In this document: in pieces, positions 1 to 5,367 of the stretch
Numbering within the stretch: position 1 is the first letter of the stretch
How the letters are laid out: every line of letters starts with the position of its first letter
Assembly (NCBI GenBank): GCA_900757695.1
Contig: CAAEOU010000371.1
Span: 1-8,402 of the forward strand
Source: an uncultured Oscillospiraceae bacterium
GTDB taxonomy: Bacteria > Bacillota_A > Clostridia > Oscillospirales > Oscillospiraceae
Direction of reading: 5' to 3'
Length of the DNA stretch: 8,402 nt
Translations under genes and position numbers: made by a program
The notes under the pieces: generated by a model
The model's input: only the letters and a program-made list of their open reading frames with translations
Databases searched by the model: none
What the model was told of the DNA's origin: nothing

Positions 1-36
1 AAGGTCTCTAGGGTTCGAATCCCTAACTCTCCGCCA
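1..36 (+). tRNA. tRNA-Ser, 3' portion (cut by window edge)
   Basis: The window opens inside a tRNA. Visible are the end of the variable arm, a T-arm (TAGGG, loop TTCGAAT, CCCTA), the 3' acceptor strand ACTCTCC, discriminator G and encoded CCA at 34-36. The G discriminator and the long variable arm (fully visible in the second copy as GACC-GAAA-GGTC) indicate tRNA-Ser. The second copy shows the anticodon CGA. The 5' half lies left of the window, so completeness cannot be confirmed. It is presumably the functional gene, because the other copy lacks a 5' half and a tRNA-targeting integration normally leaves one intact gene. Confidence 0.85.
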
Positions 37-37
37 T

Positions 38-77
38 AAGTCCACCGTAATTTTGATAGAATTACGGTGGACTTTTT
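38..77 (+). terminator. Rho-independent terminator of tRNA-Ser
   Basis: A 15-bp perfect stem (38-52 with 60-74, AAGTCCACCGTAATT and its complement) closes a 7-nt loop and runs into a T tract (73-77). It begins one base after the CCA end of the tRNA, so it terminates the tRNA transcript. It is duplicated with the tRNA end at 5306-5345. Confidence 0.88.
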
Positions 78-130
78 CTATGCCCGGAAACCGCATGAAA
101 TCAAGGTTTTTGCCGTTTCAGACACATAAA

Positions 131-166
131 AAGCAACCGCTGCGGAGTATTTCCACAGCGGTTTTT
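131..166 (+). terminator. Terminator-like hairpin, likely bidirectional
   Basis: ACCGCTG (136-142) pairs with CAGCGGT (156-162), with weaker inner pairing. A T tract follows (162-166) and an interrupted A-rich run precedes (128-136), so it could act in either direction. No gene reads into it from the left apart from the tRNA, which has its own terminator. It probably belonged to a gene at the end of the original integrated element. Confidence 0.6.
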
Positions 167-183
167 CTGCGTTTTACGGTTTT

Positions 184-202
184 TTCGGCATTTTGAGCCG
201 AA
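184..202. repeat. Inverted repeat TTCGGC-N7-GCCGAA
   Basis: A 6-bp perfect inverted repeat (184-189 and 197-202) around ATTTTGA sits directly beside the first of the three iterated motifs at 203-254. It is short enough to occur by chance. Next to the iterons it may form part of a recombinase or transposase binding end. Confidence 0.4.
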
Positions 203-254
203 GTAATCGTTAAACTTATGGGTAATCGTTGAATTTTTAGAGTATTCGTTAAAC
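203..254 (+). repeat. Three iterated 13-bp motifs, possible mobile-element end
   Basis: GTAATCGTTAAAC (203-215), GTAATCGTTGAAT (222-234) and GTATTCGTTAAAC (242-254) lie in the same orientation at 19- and 20-bp steps, about two helical turns apart. Iterated same-strand sites near an element edge are known as transposase sites at IS21-family ends and as arm-type sites of tyrosine integrases. Neither an IstA/IstB gene nor an integrase is in the window. The spacing and similarity are seen directly; the assignment is inference. Confidence 0.55.
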
Positions 255-348
255 GGCAGAATAAGTGAAACTCCTCTTAACGGCCCTTTCTATCTTACCT
301 TATCCGCAGGTTCCTTTTGCAGGGAGCCTGTCCTGAGATCATAAAACA
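255..348. other. Non-coding spacer, nothing recognised
   Basis: This stretch links the iterons to the terminator of the transporter gene. No start codon with a ribosome binding site, no RNA gene and no convincing repeat was seen in it. It is probably residual element DNA between the island end and the cargo operon. Confidence 0.4.
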
Positions 349-385
349 TGCCGGCTTCCAGGGTATCCTGGAGCCGGCAGTTTTC
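347..385 (-). terminator. Terminator of the hydrolase-MFS operon (bidirectional)
   Basis: TGCCGGCTTCCAGG (349-362) pairs with CCTGGAGCCGGCA (367-379), leaving one bulged T and a 4-nt loop. On the minus strand the stem is followed by ATGTTTTAT; on the plus strand by GTTTTCT. It lies about 50 bp beyond the stop codon of the minus-strand transporter gene, so it most likely ends that operon. It may also block readthrough from the tRNA side. Confidence 0.85.
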
Positions 386-435
386 TAGTATTCTGTTTGG
401 GTTCGCGATTGGTGTATCTAAGAGACGAGAGAGAA

Positions 436-1695
436 TTATTTTTTGTTAGGATGCAGTTTGCCGATGATCATGAGAGCAACAGCGGCAACAGCCACAAAGC
501 CAATCAAAATGGTATAACCTGTGTTGGCTCGTCCGGAGGAGACAAAGGCCGCGATAAACGTGACTGCAAAGGCGCCGATAATGGACTGCAGCGTACCGAT
601 GACACGGGTGGCAGCCAGATAATCCTTTTGTCCGAACACATAGAAGTTGATGGAGGGCGTCAAATTGGGAGCGCCGCCGGTGACACCGGCCATTCCGATG
701 GTGGCGATAATAATCGTCAAAATGTTGTTTCCGTTTGTCAGGATAATGCCGAGGAAGCACACCACATACAGTGCGCAAAGGCAGAGGGAGGCCTTGACAG
801 TTCCGAATTTGTCATCGATCATACCCAGGATGTAGCTGATTGGCATGCCGATAATGGCACCGGCGGTCAAAGCAGGCAGATAGTAACCCGCTGTGACCCC
901 TTTTGCAATCATAGTTGCAGTAAAGAACGCGGTGATGCAACTGGAACCAAAGACCAGCAGACCAAAGGAAAGTACCAGTAGCCATGTGTCTGCCCGCTTT
1001 AAGAGGGCGGTAATTGTGATTCCAGGTTCCTTCTTCTGCTGATCCGGCAGGGCCTGGGAGGGCTTGTCAGCGCCGTCCGGGTATGCGCCAATCTCCTCGG
1101 GAGAGTTCTTCAGGAAGATTCCCATGACAATGGCCATAACCACGATGAGCGCGCCAATGATGTAATAGATGCCACTGAACCCCAGAGAACTGTTCACTCC
1201 GAAGGTAGCCAGCGCGATGAAGGTTGCACTTGACAAAGGCCCGCCAATGGTGACCACACCCAGAGCCTTGCCCCGATTTTCAGAAAACCAATTTCCGCAG
1301 AGATAGTTGCAGCCGTTGTTCAAAAATGTAACGATGGATCTGATGACAAACAGCGTGGCGAAAAACAGTGTGAAATTTAAAATGGTGCTTGAAAGGCCAA
1401 TCAGAGCAAAGCCCACGCCGACAACCGCAGTTGCACCCACGATCACGTGCTTGGCATTAAATTTCATAAACGCTGTATTGCACAGGAAGGTAAGTGCGAT
1501 GGAAAGGATGCCTGCGTATGTAATGGGCAGCACGATTGCATTGGGGTTCCAGCCTGTTTCGGCGGAAAGGTAGGTGGCCAGGATACTGATTTGCTCGCCC
1601 ACGGTGACACAGAACACATAGTACATTAAGATGCCGAGAACCAGCAGAATCATTGCGTTGCGCTTGAAGGCAGGGTTTTTCACATTTTTAAACAT
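436..1695 (-). CDS. MFS transporter (possible oxalate/formate antiporter-like branch)
   Basis: The 419-residue product is almost entirely hydrophobic, with about 12 predicted membrane segments in two blocks. They are separated by a polar cytoplasmic loop at about residues 195-230 (SPEEIGAYPDGADKPS onward). The segment GNWFSENRGKALG near residue 135 fits the basic loop and following helix of major facilitator permeases, and PEE-GAYPD resembles loops seen in the oxalate/formate-antiporter-like clade. The start is set by AAAGGGG seven bases before ATG. It begins 15 bp after the hydrolase stop codon and is almost certainly co-transcribed with it. The likely job is moving the hydrolase's substrate or product, perhaps an organic anion, across the membrane; the real substrate is unknown. 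The reading frame is intact. Confidence 0.9.
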   Translation of the reverse strand: MFKNVKNPAFKRNAMILLVLGILMYYVFCVTVGEQISILATYLSAETGWNPNAIVLPITYAGILSIALTFLCNTAFMKFNAKHVIVGATAVVGVGFALIGLSSTILNFTLFFATLFVIRSIVTFLNNGCNYLCGNWFSENRGKALGVVTIGGPLSSATFIALATFGVNSSLGFSGIYYIIGALIVVMAIVMGIFLKNSPEEIGAYPDGADKPSQALPDQQKKEPGITITALLKRADTWLLVLSFGLLVFGSSCITAFFTATMIAKGVTAGYYLPALTAGAIIGMPISYILGMIDDKFGTVKASLCLCALYVVCFLGIILTNGNNILTIIIATIGMAGVTGGAPNLTPSINFYVFGQKDYLAATRVIGTLQSIIGAFAVTFIAAFVSSGRANTGYTILIGFVAVAAVALMIIGKLHPNKK

Positions 1696-1710
1696 GGTTA
1701 TTCCCCTTTC

Positions 1711-2604
1711 TCAATTTTGTGGAAGCCATTGATACATCGTTTGTAAAACATAGTCCCGAGCGGGCTCTGCCTCCGGGTAAAAACAGCTGTCCAGAACAAA
1801 TCCATGCTTCATGGATTCCCAGATACTCAGAGTCACCTGGCAACCAGTTTTTTCCCTCAGCAGCCGGCCTGTCAGACATTTGCAGCTGGTTATCAGGCTT
1901 TCTCCTGTTCCAGCAACCAGAAGCAGATTGGGATATCCGTTATAATCTGCAAAAAAGCTGGAAATACAGGGGTCGTGCAGATCTGCACCATTGGCATACA
2001 CAGCACCCAGGCCGTTGTCACCGCTGAGATAATCGGGGGTCTCAGGCTTGATGAAGCCGGTAAAATCCAGCGGCGGTGAGATTGCCGCAATGCCCTTTGG
2101 CAGAGGGAGCTTGTGCTGCATACAATAGAAGCCCAGTGCCAAGGCCAGGTTTGCGCCAGCAGAAAAGCCGGACACCACAATGTTTTTATATCCGTCTGCA
2201 ATCAGCTGCTGATATACTGCGGCGCATTCCTCCAGCTGCGTTGGATAGAAAGCGTTGGGCATCAGGGTATAGTCAACTGAGAAGCCGTCTACATGGTAAA
2301 GCTCGGCGGCACGAATCAGGATATGCAGCCCTTCTTTGGCACTGTCAAACATAAACCCCCCACCGTGGATGTACAAAAAGGCGTTCGGTTTACTTCCACC
2401 TGCATCTACAGCCAGGCAGGGGACTCCGGCCACAGCGGATTCCCTGACGGATATGCCGGAGGGGATTTCAGGCGGAAGCTTTTCCGGTAAAGGAGGCGGT
2501 CCACCCGCTCCGTCTGCGGTATGTTGGTCGTGCAGCCCATTGATTTTTTTCATACCATCGCTCATAGGGCCGGACAGAGGATGGTAATTGATTGTTATGT
2601 TCAT
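1711..2604 (-). CDS. Alpha/beta hydrolase, HSL-like (esterase/lipase)
   Basis: The 297-residue product has a carboxylesterase fold of the hormone-sensitive-lipase type. Visible are the oxyanion-hole motif HGGG (residues 80-83), the nucleophile elbow GFSAG (146-150, Ser148), a likely acid at Glu235 in GTGES where this family usually has Asp, and the catalytic His267 in KHGF. The elbow is GFSAGAN rather than the common GDSAGG, and the acid may be Glu, so it is a divergent member. There is no signal peptide, so it is probably cytoplasmic. GGAG nine bases before the ATG supports the start. It is the first gene of an operon with the MFS transporter and is divergent from a LysR regulator. It probably hydrolyses a small ester or related compound imported by the transporter; substrate not deducible. 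Confidence 0.88.
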   Translation of the reverse strand: MNITINYHPLSGPMSDGMKKINGLHDQHTADGAGGPPPLPEKLPPEIPSGISVRESAVAGVPCLAVDAGGSKPNAFLYIHGGGFMFDSAKEGLHILIRAAELYHVDGFSVDYTLMPNAFYPTQLEECAAVYQQLIADGYKNIVVSGFSAGANLALALGFYCMQHKLPLPKGIAAISPPLDFTGFIKPETPDYLSGDNGLGAVYANGADLHDPCISSFFADYNGYPNLLLVAGTGESLITSCKCLTGRLLREKTGCQVTLSIWESMKHGFVLDSCFYPEAEPARDYVLQTMYQWLPQN

Positions 2605-2678
2605 GCACCTTATCTCCGTTCTTTATCTGGATCTGGAAATCCAGGCTGATTTGCTGTTTGATTTTTGCAGAATGCACA

Positions 2679-2694
2679 AAAAAGAGCTCTTTTT
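2679..2694. promoter_or_regulatory. Perfect 16-bp palindrome, candidate operator
   Basis: AAAAAGAGCTCTTTTT is fully self-complementary. It lies just downstream of the predicted start of hydrolase transcription (about 2697 on the minus strand), so a bound protein would block that promoter. It could also be a weak hairpin in the 5' leader. It does not match the T-N11-A core of a LysR box. Confidence 0.4.
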
Positions 2695-2703
2695 AATGGC
2701 TAT

Positions 2704-2732
2704 ATTGTAACCTTGATTAAAAATTTTGTCTA
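2704..2732 (-). promoter_or_regulatory. Promoter of the hydrolase-MFS operon
   Basis: On the minus strand TAGACA (2727-2732) and TACAAT (2704-2709) are separated by exactly 17 bp, each one base from the sigma-70/SigA consensus. Transcription would start near 2697, giving a leader of about 90 bases. It physically overlaps the regulator's promoter on the other strand, so the regulator's binding could affect both. Confidence 0.65.
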
Positions 2733-2741
2733 ATATATAAT
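2713..2741 (+). promoter_or_regulatory. Promoter of the LysR-type regulator gene
   Basis: TTGATT (2713-2718) and a perfect TATAAT (2736-2741) are separated by 17 bp. Transcription would start near 2748, about 37 bases before the GTG start codon. Its -35 box lies inside the spacer of the opposing promoter, the classic layout for LysR autoregulation with control of a divergent operon. Confidence 0.7.
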
Positions 2742-2784
2742 AATCATGAAATAGTTGAATTTTGTTAATAGGTAGGTCCTCTTT

Positions 2785-3765
2785 GTGGAATTGCTGCAAT
2801 TACAATACTTTGCTGAAATAGTAAAAAACGCCACCATGCTGAAGGCGGCGGAGGCGCTGCACGTTTCCCAATCGACGCTGAGCGTGTCGATAAAGAAATT
2901 GGAAGCCGAACTGGGGTTCACGCTGTTCTATAAGCAGGGGCGCAGGCTGGGGTTGACGGAAGAGGGATTGATGTTCTATCGGGGAACGCTACAGATCCTG
3001 GAAAATCTGACAAAACTGGTTTCTGAGTGCCGTACCATGTCCGCGGAGGCTAACAGTACCATTCGAGTGGCGGTAGAGGCGGTTGATTTCTCCATTGAGG
3101 CAATTACCCGCTATACCAGTCTGTTCCCGGAGACTAAGATTGAACATATCCGTGCCGACCGAGAAGAAGCAATGCGCCTGATGCACAGCGGTGGGGCAGA
3201 TTTGTGTATCACCCCAACTGAAAATAAGAATCCTGCCATGAAGAGTATCCTGCTGCTGCGGGAGAGAATGGATCTGATGGTCAGTAAAAAGCAGCCGATT
3301 GCGGTGCAATCTACGGTTAAAGTATCGGATATGATGGGTCAACGGTTCATCGTAATTAAGCAAGGATACTCTCACCGGGAAGAGACAGAAAAAATGCTGA
3401 CAGCTGCGGGAATTTCTCTGACCAAAACCTATGAGGTGAACGATGAAGAGACCATTGCGTTGGCCACACAGTACAACCTGGGAGTGGCGCTGGTTCCCAT
3501 CAGTGTCAGTCAGATGCACAAGGACAATATTCAAAACACACTGCCGGGTGTTGTGTTCCTGCCCATTGAAGATACGCTTATTGAACGGGCTATTTACTTA
3601 ACCATGCCGGAAGGGGGAGTTCCGCTGAAGTGCAGGCCGTTTGTGAAATTCTTGGTGCTGTATGGGGCCTGGATTTCAAATCATCGGAGGATGCCTACGC
3701 TGGAAGAATCCCGTATGATGGCAGAGCAAATTGAAGCTGTCCATGGAGAATATAATATGCGATGA
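2785..3765 (+). CDS. LysR-type transcriptional regulator
   Basis: The 326-residue product starts at GTG, preceded by AGGTAGGT about eight bases upstream. Residues 1-60 carry the LysR winged helix-turn-helix (LQYFAEIV, AAEALHVSQSTLSVSIKKLE, LGFTLFYKQGRRLGLTEEG). Residues from about 90 form the periplasmic-binding-protein-like effector domain. It is divergent from the hydrolase-MFS operon across 180 bp and presumably activates that operon in response to its substrate while repressing itself. The stop codon overlaps the end of a truncated, antisense peptidase gene: homology to that gene resumes at about 3759, inside the last codons here. The final few residues (NMR) may therefore be foreign, although the length is typical of the family or slightly above it. 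Confidence 0.93.
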   Translation: MELLQLQYFAEIVKNATMLKAAEALHVSQSTLSVSIKKLEAELGFTLFYKQGRRLGLTEEGLMFYRGTLQILENLTKLVSECRTMSAEANSTIRVAVEAVDFSIEAITRYTSLFPETKIEHIRADREEAMRLMHSGGADLCITPTENKNPAMKSILLLRERMDLMVSKKQPIAVQSTVKVSDMMGQRFIVIKQGYSHREETEKMLTAAGISLTKTYEVNDEETIALATQYNLGVALVPISVSQMHKDNIQNTLPGVVFLPIEDTLIERAIYLTMPEGGVPLKCRPFVKFLVLYGAWISNHRRMPTLEESRMMAEQIEAVHGEYNMR

Positions 3766-4010
3766 AGCACTGCGTGCCCCAACTCATGAGAAACGATGAT
3801 CCTTTGGATAACAGTCGGCAGGTCGCAGTTGACGGTAATCGTGCGTATCCGCTTGCTCTCAAGGTAGAAACCTTTGATGGCGTCGGGGTCTGTTCCGAGC
3901 GGCTGATAGAGCAATTTGATACCCATATCTGCGCACAGGCGAAACGGATTAGGCTCACAGTACTCTCTCTGCAGAGACTCAACTGCCTCGCACACATCTG
4001 CGTATGACAT
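3759..4010 (-). pseudogene. ImmA/IrrE-type metallopeptidase, 3'-truncated
   Basis: About 84 recognisable residues match the N-terminal part of the ImmA/IrrE (M78) family, including a CADMGIKLLYQPLG segment, GFYLESKRIRTITVNCDLP and the zinc motif HELGH at residues 75-79 followed by VLHR. Such peptidases are encoded beside repressors in integrative elements and phages and cleave the repressor to induce the element. The start is ATG 4010: AAGGGGG lies seven bases before it, whereas the alternative GTG at 4016 is too close to that site. After Arg84 the homology stops abruptly and the frame runs antisense into the LysR gene, ending at 3681 with no family features. The C-terminal part that completes the zinc site is missing, so it is very likely inactive. 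It is a remnant of an element's control region. Confidence 0.8.
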
Positions 4011-4033
4011 TGCCACACCCCCTTGTATCTGAA

Positions 4034-4071
4034 AAAGGGTATAAAAATCCCTTTGTGAGTATTATAAACTC
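4034..4071 (-). promoter_or_regulatory. Putative promoter and operator region of the immA remnant
   Basis: On the minus strand a perfect TATAAT lies at 4061-4066, nested in the inverted repeat GAGT-ATTATAA-ACTC (4057-4071). A second inverted repeat, AAAGGG-N9-CCCTTT, occupies 4034-4054, between the -10 box and the ribosome binding site. No good -35 is seen upstream. The symmetry at a -10 box suggests an old repressor site, but a neighbouring repressor gene is absent. Confidence 0.35.
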
Positions 4072-4174
4072 AGAACTGTACCATAAACAGGACAGTATCA
4101 AGACTTGCGGCCGAATTTTGTTACTGTTCACGTGTCAGCCAGAATAATGAGACACCCATAAGCATCAAAAGCAC
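4072..4174. other. Non-coding junction region
   Basis: This stretch separates the immA remnant from the IS66 remnant. It contains an imperfect inverted repeat, GTGTC...GACAC, near 4131-4154 that might mark the lost edge of the insertion sequence. No terminal inverted repeat typical of IS66 was recognised and no gene was found. Confidence 0.35.
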
Positions 4175-4202
4175 TTGCTACACAAGAAAATAATAGTATA
4201 AT
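4175..4202 (+). promoter_or_regulatory. Promoter for the IS66-associated small gene
   Basis: TTGCTA (4175-4180) and a perfect TATAAT (4197-4202) are separated by 16 bp. It precedes the small gene at 4288 and the TnpC remnant by a short leader. It probably was the element's own promoter and may still transcribe the remnant. Confidence 0.55.
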
Positions 4203-4287
4203 AGTAGTGAGAATATTTTCCGCAACAACAAGAAACGGTATTGCAAATATTCCGAAACTATGGTATAAATGTAGTGAGAGGTATACG

Positions 4288-4497
4288 ATGTTCATTAAGA
4301 TTCTGACGAAAACTTACGGGAATGGGACAAAGCATTACTATGCCAGCCTTGTAGAGAACAAACGTGTTGGAAATAAAGTCGTTCAGACTGTCAAGGCAAA
4401 TCTGGGGCCTGTCACCGAGGATCAGATTCCATATTTGAAAGCCGCGTATGCTAAGAAAAAGCCCAGACTTGTCTACGATGATTGTAGTGAGAGGTAG
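4288..4497 (+). CDS. Small basic protein upstream of IS66 TnpC
   Basis: The 69-residue product begins MFIKILTKTYGNGTKHYYASL. The start is ATG 4288, with GAGAGG six bases before it; an in-frame GTG at 4207 also exists but has no ribosome binding site. The opening resembles the N-terminal segment found in some transposase-associated proteins (MFIK-T-T-G-HYY-LVE, then NLG). Its position just before the TnpC remnant suggests it is an accessory gene of that insertion sequence. It stops six bases before the next ATG and shares an almost identical leader with it. It is very basic (many Lys/Arg), so DNA or RNA contact is possible. Function unknown; it could also be a fragment of a longer transposase. 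Confidence 0.6.
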   Translation: MFIKILTKTYGNGTKHYYASLVENKRVGNKVVQTVKANLGPVTEDQIPYLKAAYAKKKPRLVYDDCSER

Positions 4498-4503
4498 TTC
4501 AAC

Positions 4504-4953
4504 ATGAGCAATTGTTTTGGCTGTTCACACCATAACGAATTGGTTCAACTGCGCAATCGAATTGCTCGTTTTGAGTCTGGCGACGAATATAAGCGTCAGG
4601 AATTATGCTATCAGAAGGAGATTCACTCTCTTTCTGCAAAGAACTCCAAATTGGAGAAGGATCGCGACCGTTATCATGCACTCTTTACCTCTTATGAAGA
4701 TAAATATCATTCAGCTGAGCATGAACTGGGGATCGCACAATCGCATCAAGAGGAACTTGAGGCGACCATCTGTGCGAAAGACCAGGAAATTGTTCGGCTG
4801 AATTCTGTTATTGAGGAGCTTAAAGGCACAATTCAGCAACTGAAAGCACAACTTAACCGGGATTATACAAACTCATCGATTCCCTCATCAAAAGATGAGA
4901 ATCACAAGAAAATCTCCAACAATCGCGAGCGGACAACAAGGAAACCCGGCGGT
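4504..4953 (+). pseudogene. IS66-family transposase TnpC, N-terminal fragment
   Basis: About 150 residues match the N-terminal third of IS66 TnpC, which is usually near 500 residues. They comprise a long coiled-coil helix (about residues 10-117, with repeated LEKDRD, EELEATI, EELKGTIQQLKAQL), the characteristic LNRDYTNSSIPSSKDENHKK block (117-136) and the start of the RKPGG motif (146-150). Homology stops at Gly150, and ten unrelated residues follow to a TGA at 4984-4986. The zinc-binding region and the catalytic DDE domain are absent, so it cannot transpose. The ATG has a GAGAGG site that overlaps the end of the preceding small gene, which implies coupled translation. Confidence 0.85.
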
Positions 4954-5248
4954 TTTTGCCGTTTGCAGGCTTTTTCTTTTTTCTGAGCCTTTGGGATTTT
5001 TCCGTGAGTTCTCTCCTGAAAATCGGTAGTTCTCTCCTGAATTTTCTGAGATTTGAACTCTGGATATGTAGTTGGCGTATCCTTTCTCTCCAAAATCGGG
5101 AAAAATGCCGATTTGAACCCACTTTCAAAAAAGCCTGTCCCGCAAGGCTTTCCGAGCGAAAAAGCCTGATTTCAAGCGGCTTTCGGAGGGTACGGGGCTT
5201 ACAGAAACGACACCAAAACGGACACCCCCGTCACAGTTGCATAAAAGA
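4954..5248. other. Non-coding, repeat-rich arm before the right tRNA repeat
   Basis: No credible gene is present in these 295 bases. The stretch holds a 14-bp direct repeat (5007-5020, 5028-5041), a hairpin AAATCGG-N8-CCGATTT (5095-5116), another AAAGCCT-N8-AGGCTTT (5130-5151) and a third CCGA...AAAGCC / GGCTTTCGG (5152-5187). The motif GGCTTTC(C/G)GAG appears twice (from about 5146 and 5178). Dense symmetric and iterated sites beside a recombination junction fit the attachment arm of an integrative element, but no protein partner is present to confirm this. Confidence 0.5.
5007..5041 (+). repeat. Two 14-bp direct repeats, 21 bp apart
   Basis: AGTTCTCTCCTGAA occurs at 5007-5020 and again exactly at 5028-5041, a two-helical-turn spacing. 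They could be arm-type binding sites for an integrase or excisionase. They do not match the iterons near the left end. Confidence 0.6.
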
Positions 5249-5304
5249 CTCGAAATGCTGTAGACCGAAAGGTCTCTAGGGTTCGAATCCCTAACTCTCC
5301 GCCA
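5249..5304 (+). pseudogene. tRNA-Ser(CGA) 3' fragment lacking its 5' half
   Basis: The fragment begins in the anticodon loop CTCGAAA (anticodon CGA at 5251-5253). It continues with TGCTG (3' anticodon stem), the variable arm with GACC-GAAA-GGTC, T-arm TAGGG-TTCGAAT-CCCTA, acceptor strand ACTCTCC, G and CCA. The bases before 5249 (AAAAG) cannot pair with TGCTG, and no GGAGAGT acceptor start exists upstream at the right distance. It is therefore a tRNA remnant, not a functional gene. The likely crossover lies in or just 3' of the anticodon loop, a common attachment point for tyrosine integrases. Confidence 0.85.
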
Positions 5305-5363
5305 TAAGTCCACCGTAATTTTGATAGAATTACGGTGGACTTTTTCTATGCCCGGAAACCGCA
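5269..5363 (+). repeat. Right copy of 95-bp direct repeat (attR-like)
   Basis: It is identical to 1-95, offset by 5268 bp. Since the 5' tRNA half is missing here, DNA to the right (from 5364) is expected to be the original chromosomal neighbour of the tRNA, and DNA to the left the inserted island. Confidence 0.85.
5306..5345 (+). terminator. Duplicate of the tRNA-Ser terminator
   Basis: The same 15-bp stem, 7-nt loop and T tract as at 38-77. It now follows only the tRNA fragment, so it mainly insulates whatever lies downstream from transcription out of the island. Confidence 0.85.
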
Positions 5364-5367
5364 AATC

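Larger units (their letters stand above)
1..95 (+). repeat. Left copy of 95-bp direct repeat (attL-like)
   Basis: Positions 1-95 are identical to 5269-5363, base for base. The block covers the tRNA-Ser 3' end, its terminator and about 18 bp beyond. Identity stops at GCA (93-95): the left copy continues TGAAATC and the right copy AATCGG. The repeat may extend further left, outside the window. Direct repeats of a tRNA 3' end are the usual product of tyrosine-recombinase integration, which is the reading preferred here. Which side holds the original host junction is inferred. Confidence 0.85.
4270..4953 (+). mobile_element. Truncated IS66-family insertion sequence remnant
   Basis: The small gene plus TnpC fragment are what remains of an IS66-like element. 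The right boundary is sharp at about 4953, where TnpC homology ends and the non-coding island arm begins. The left boundary is not resolved; it may reach the promoter at 4175 or beyond. No TnpA, TnpB or terminal inverted repeats were recognised. Confidence 0.65.

Noticed and set aside
203..254. Considered as a CRISPR array
   Set aside because: Only three short, imperfect motifs with 6-7 bp gaps; far too short for repeats and spacers, and no cas genes.
397..981. Long plus-strand frame opposite the MFS gene
   Set aside because: It is antisense to a clear membrane-protein gene, low-complexity and polar, with no homology or start signal; a shadow frame.
3681..3758. C-terminal extension of the ImmA-like frame into the LysR gene
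   Set aside because: These residues are only the antisense of LysR codons and do not resemble the peptidase family; the remnant is ended at 3759.
5125..5364. Minus-strand frame of 79 codons through the right tRNA repeat (contains WRRVRDSNPR)
   Set aside because: This is the well-known false protein produced by translating the antisense of a tRNA 3' end; it has no ribosome binding site and no family resemblance.
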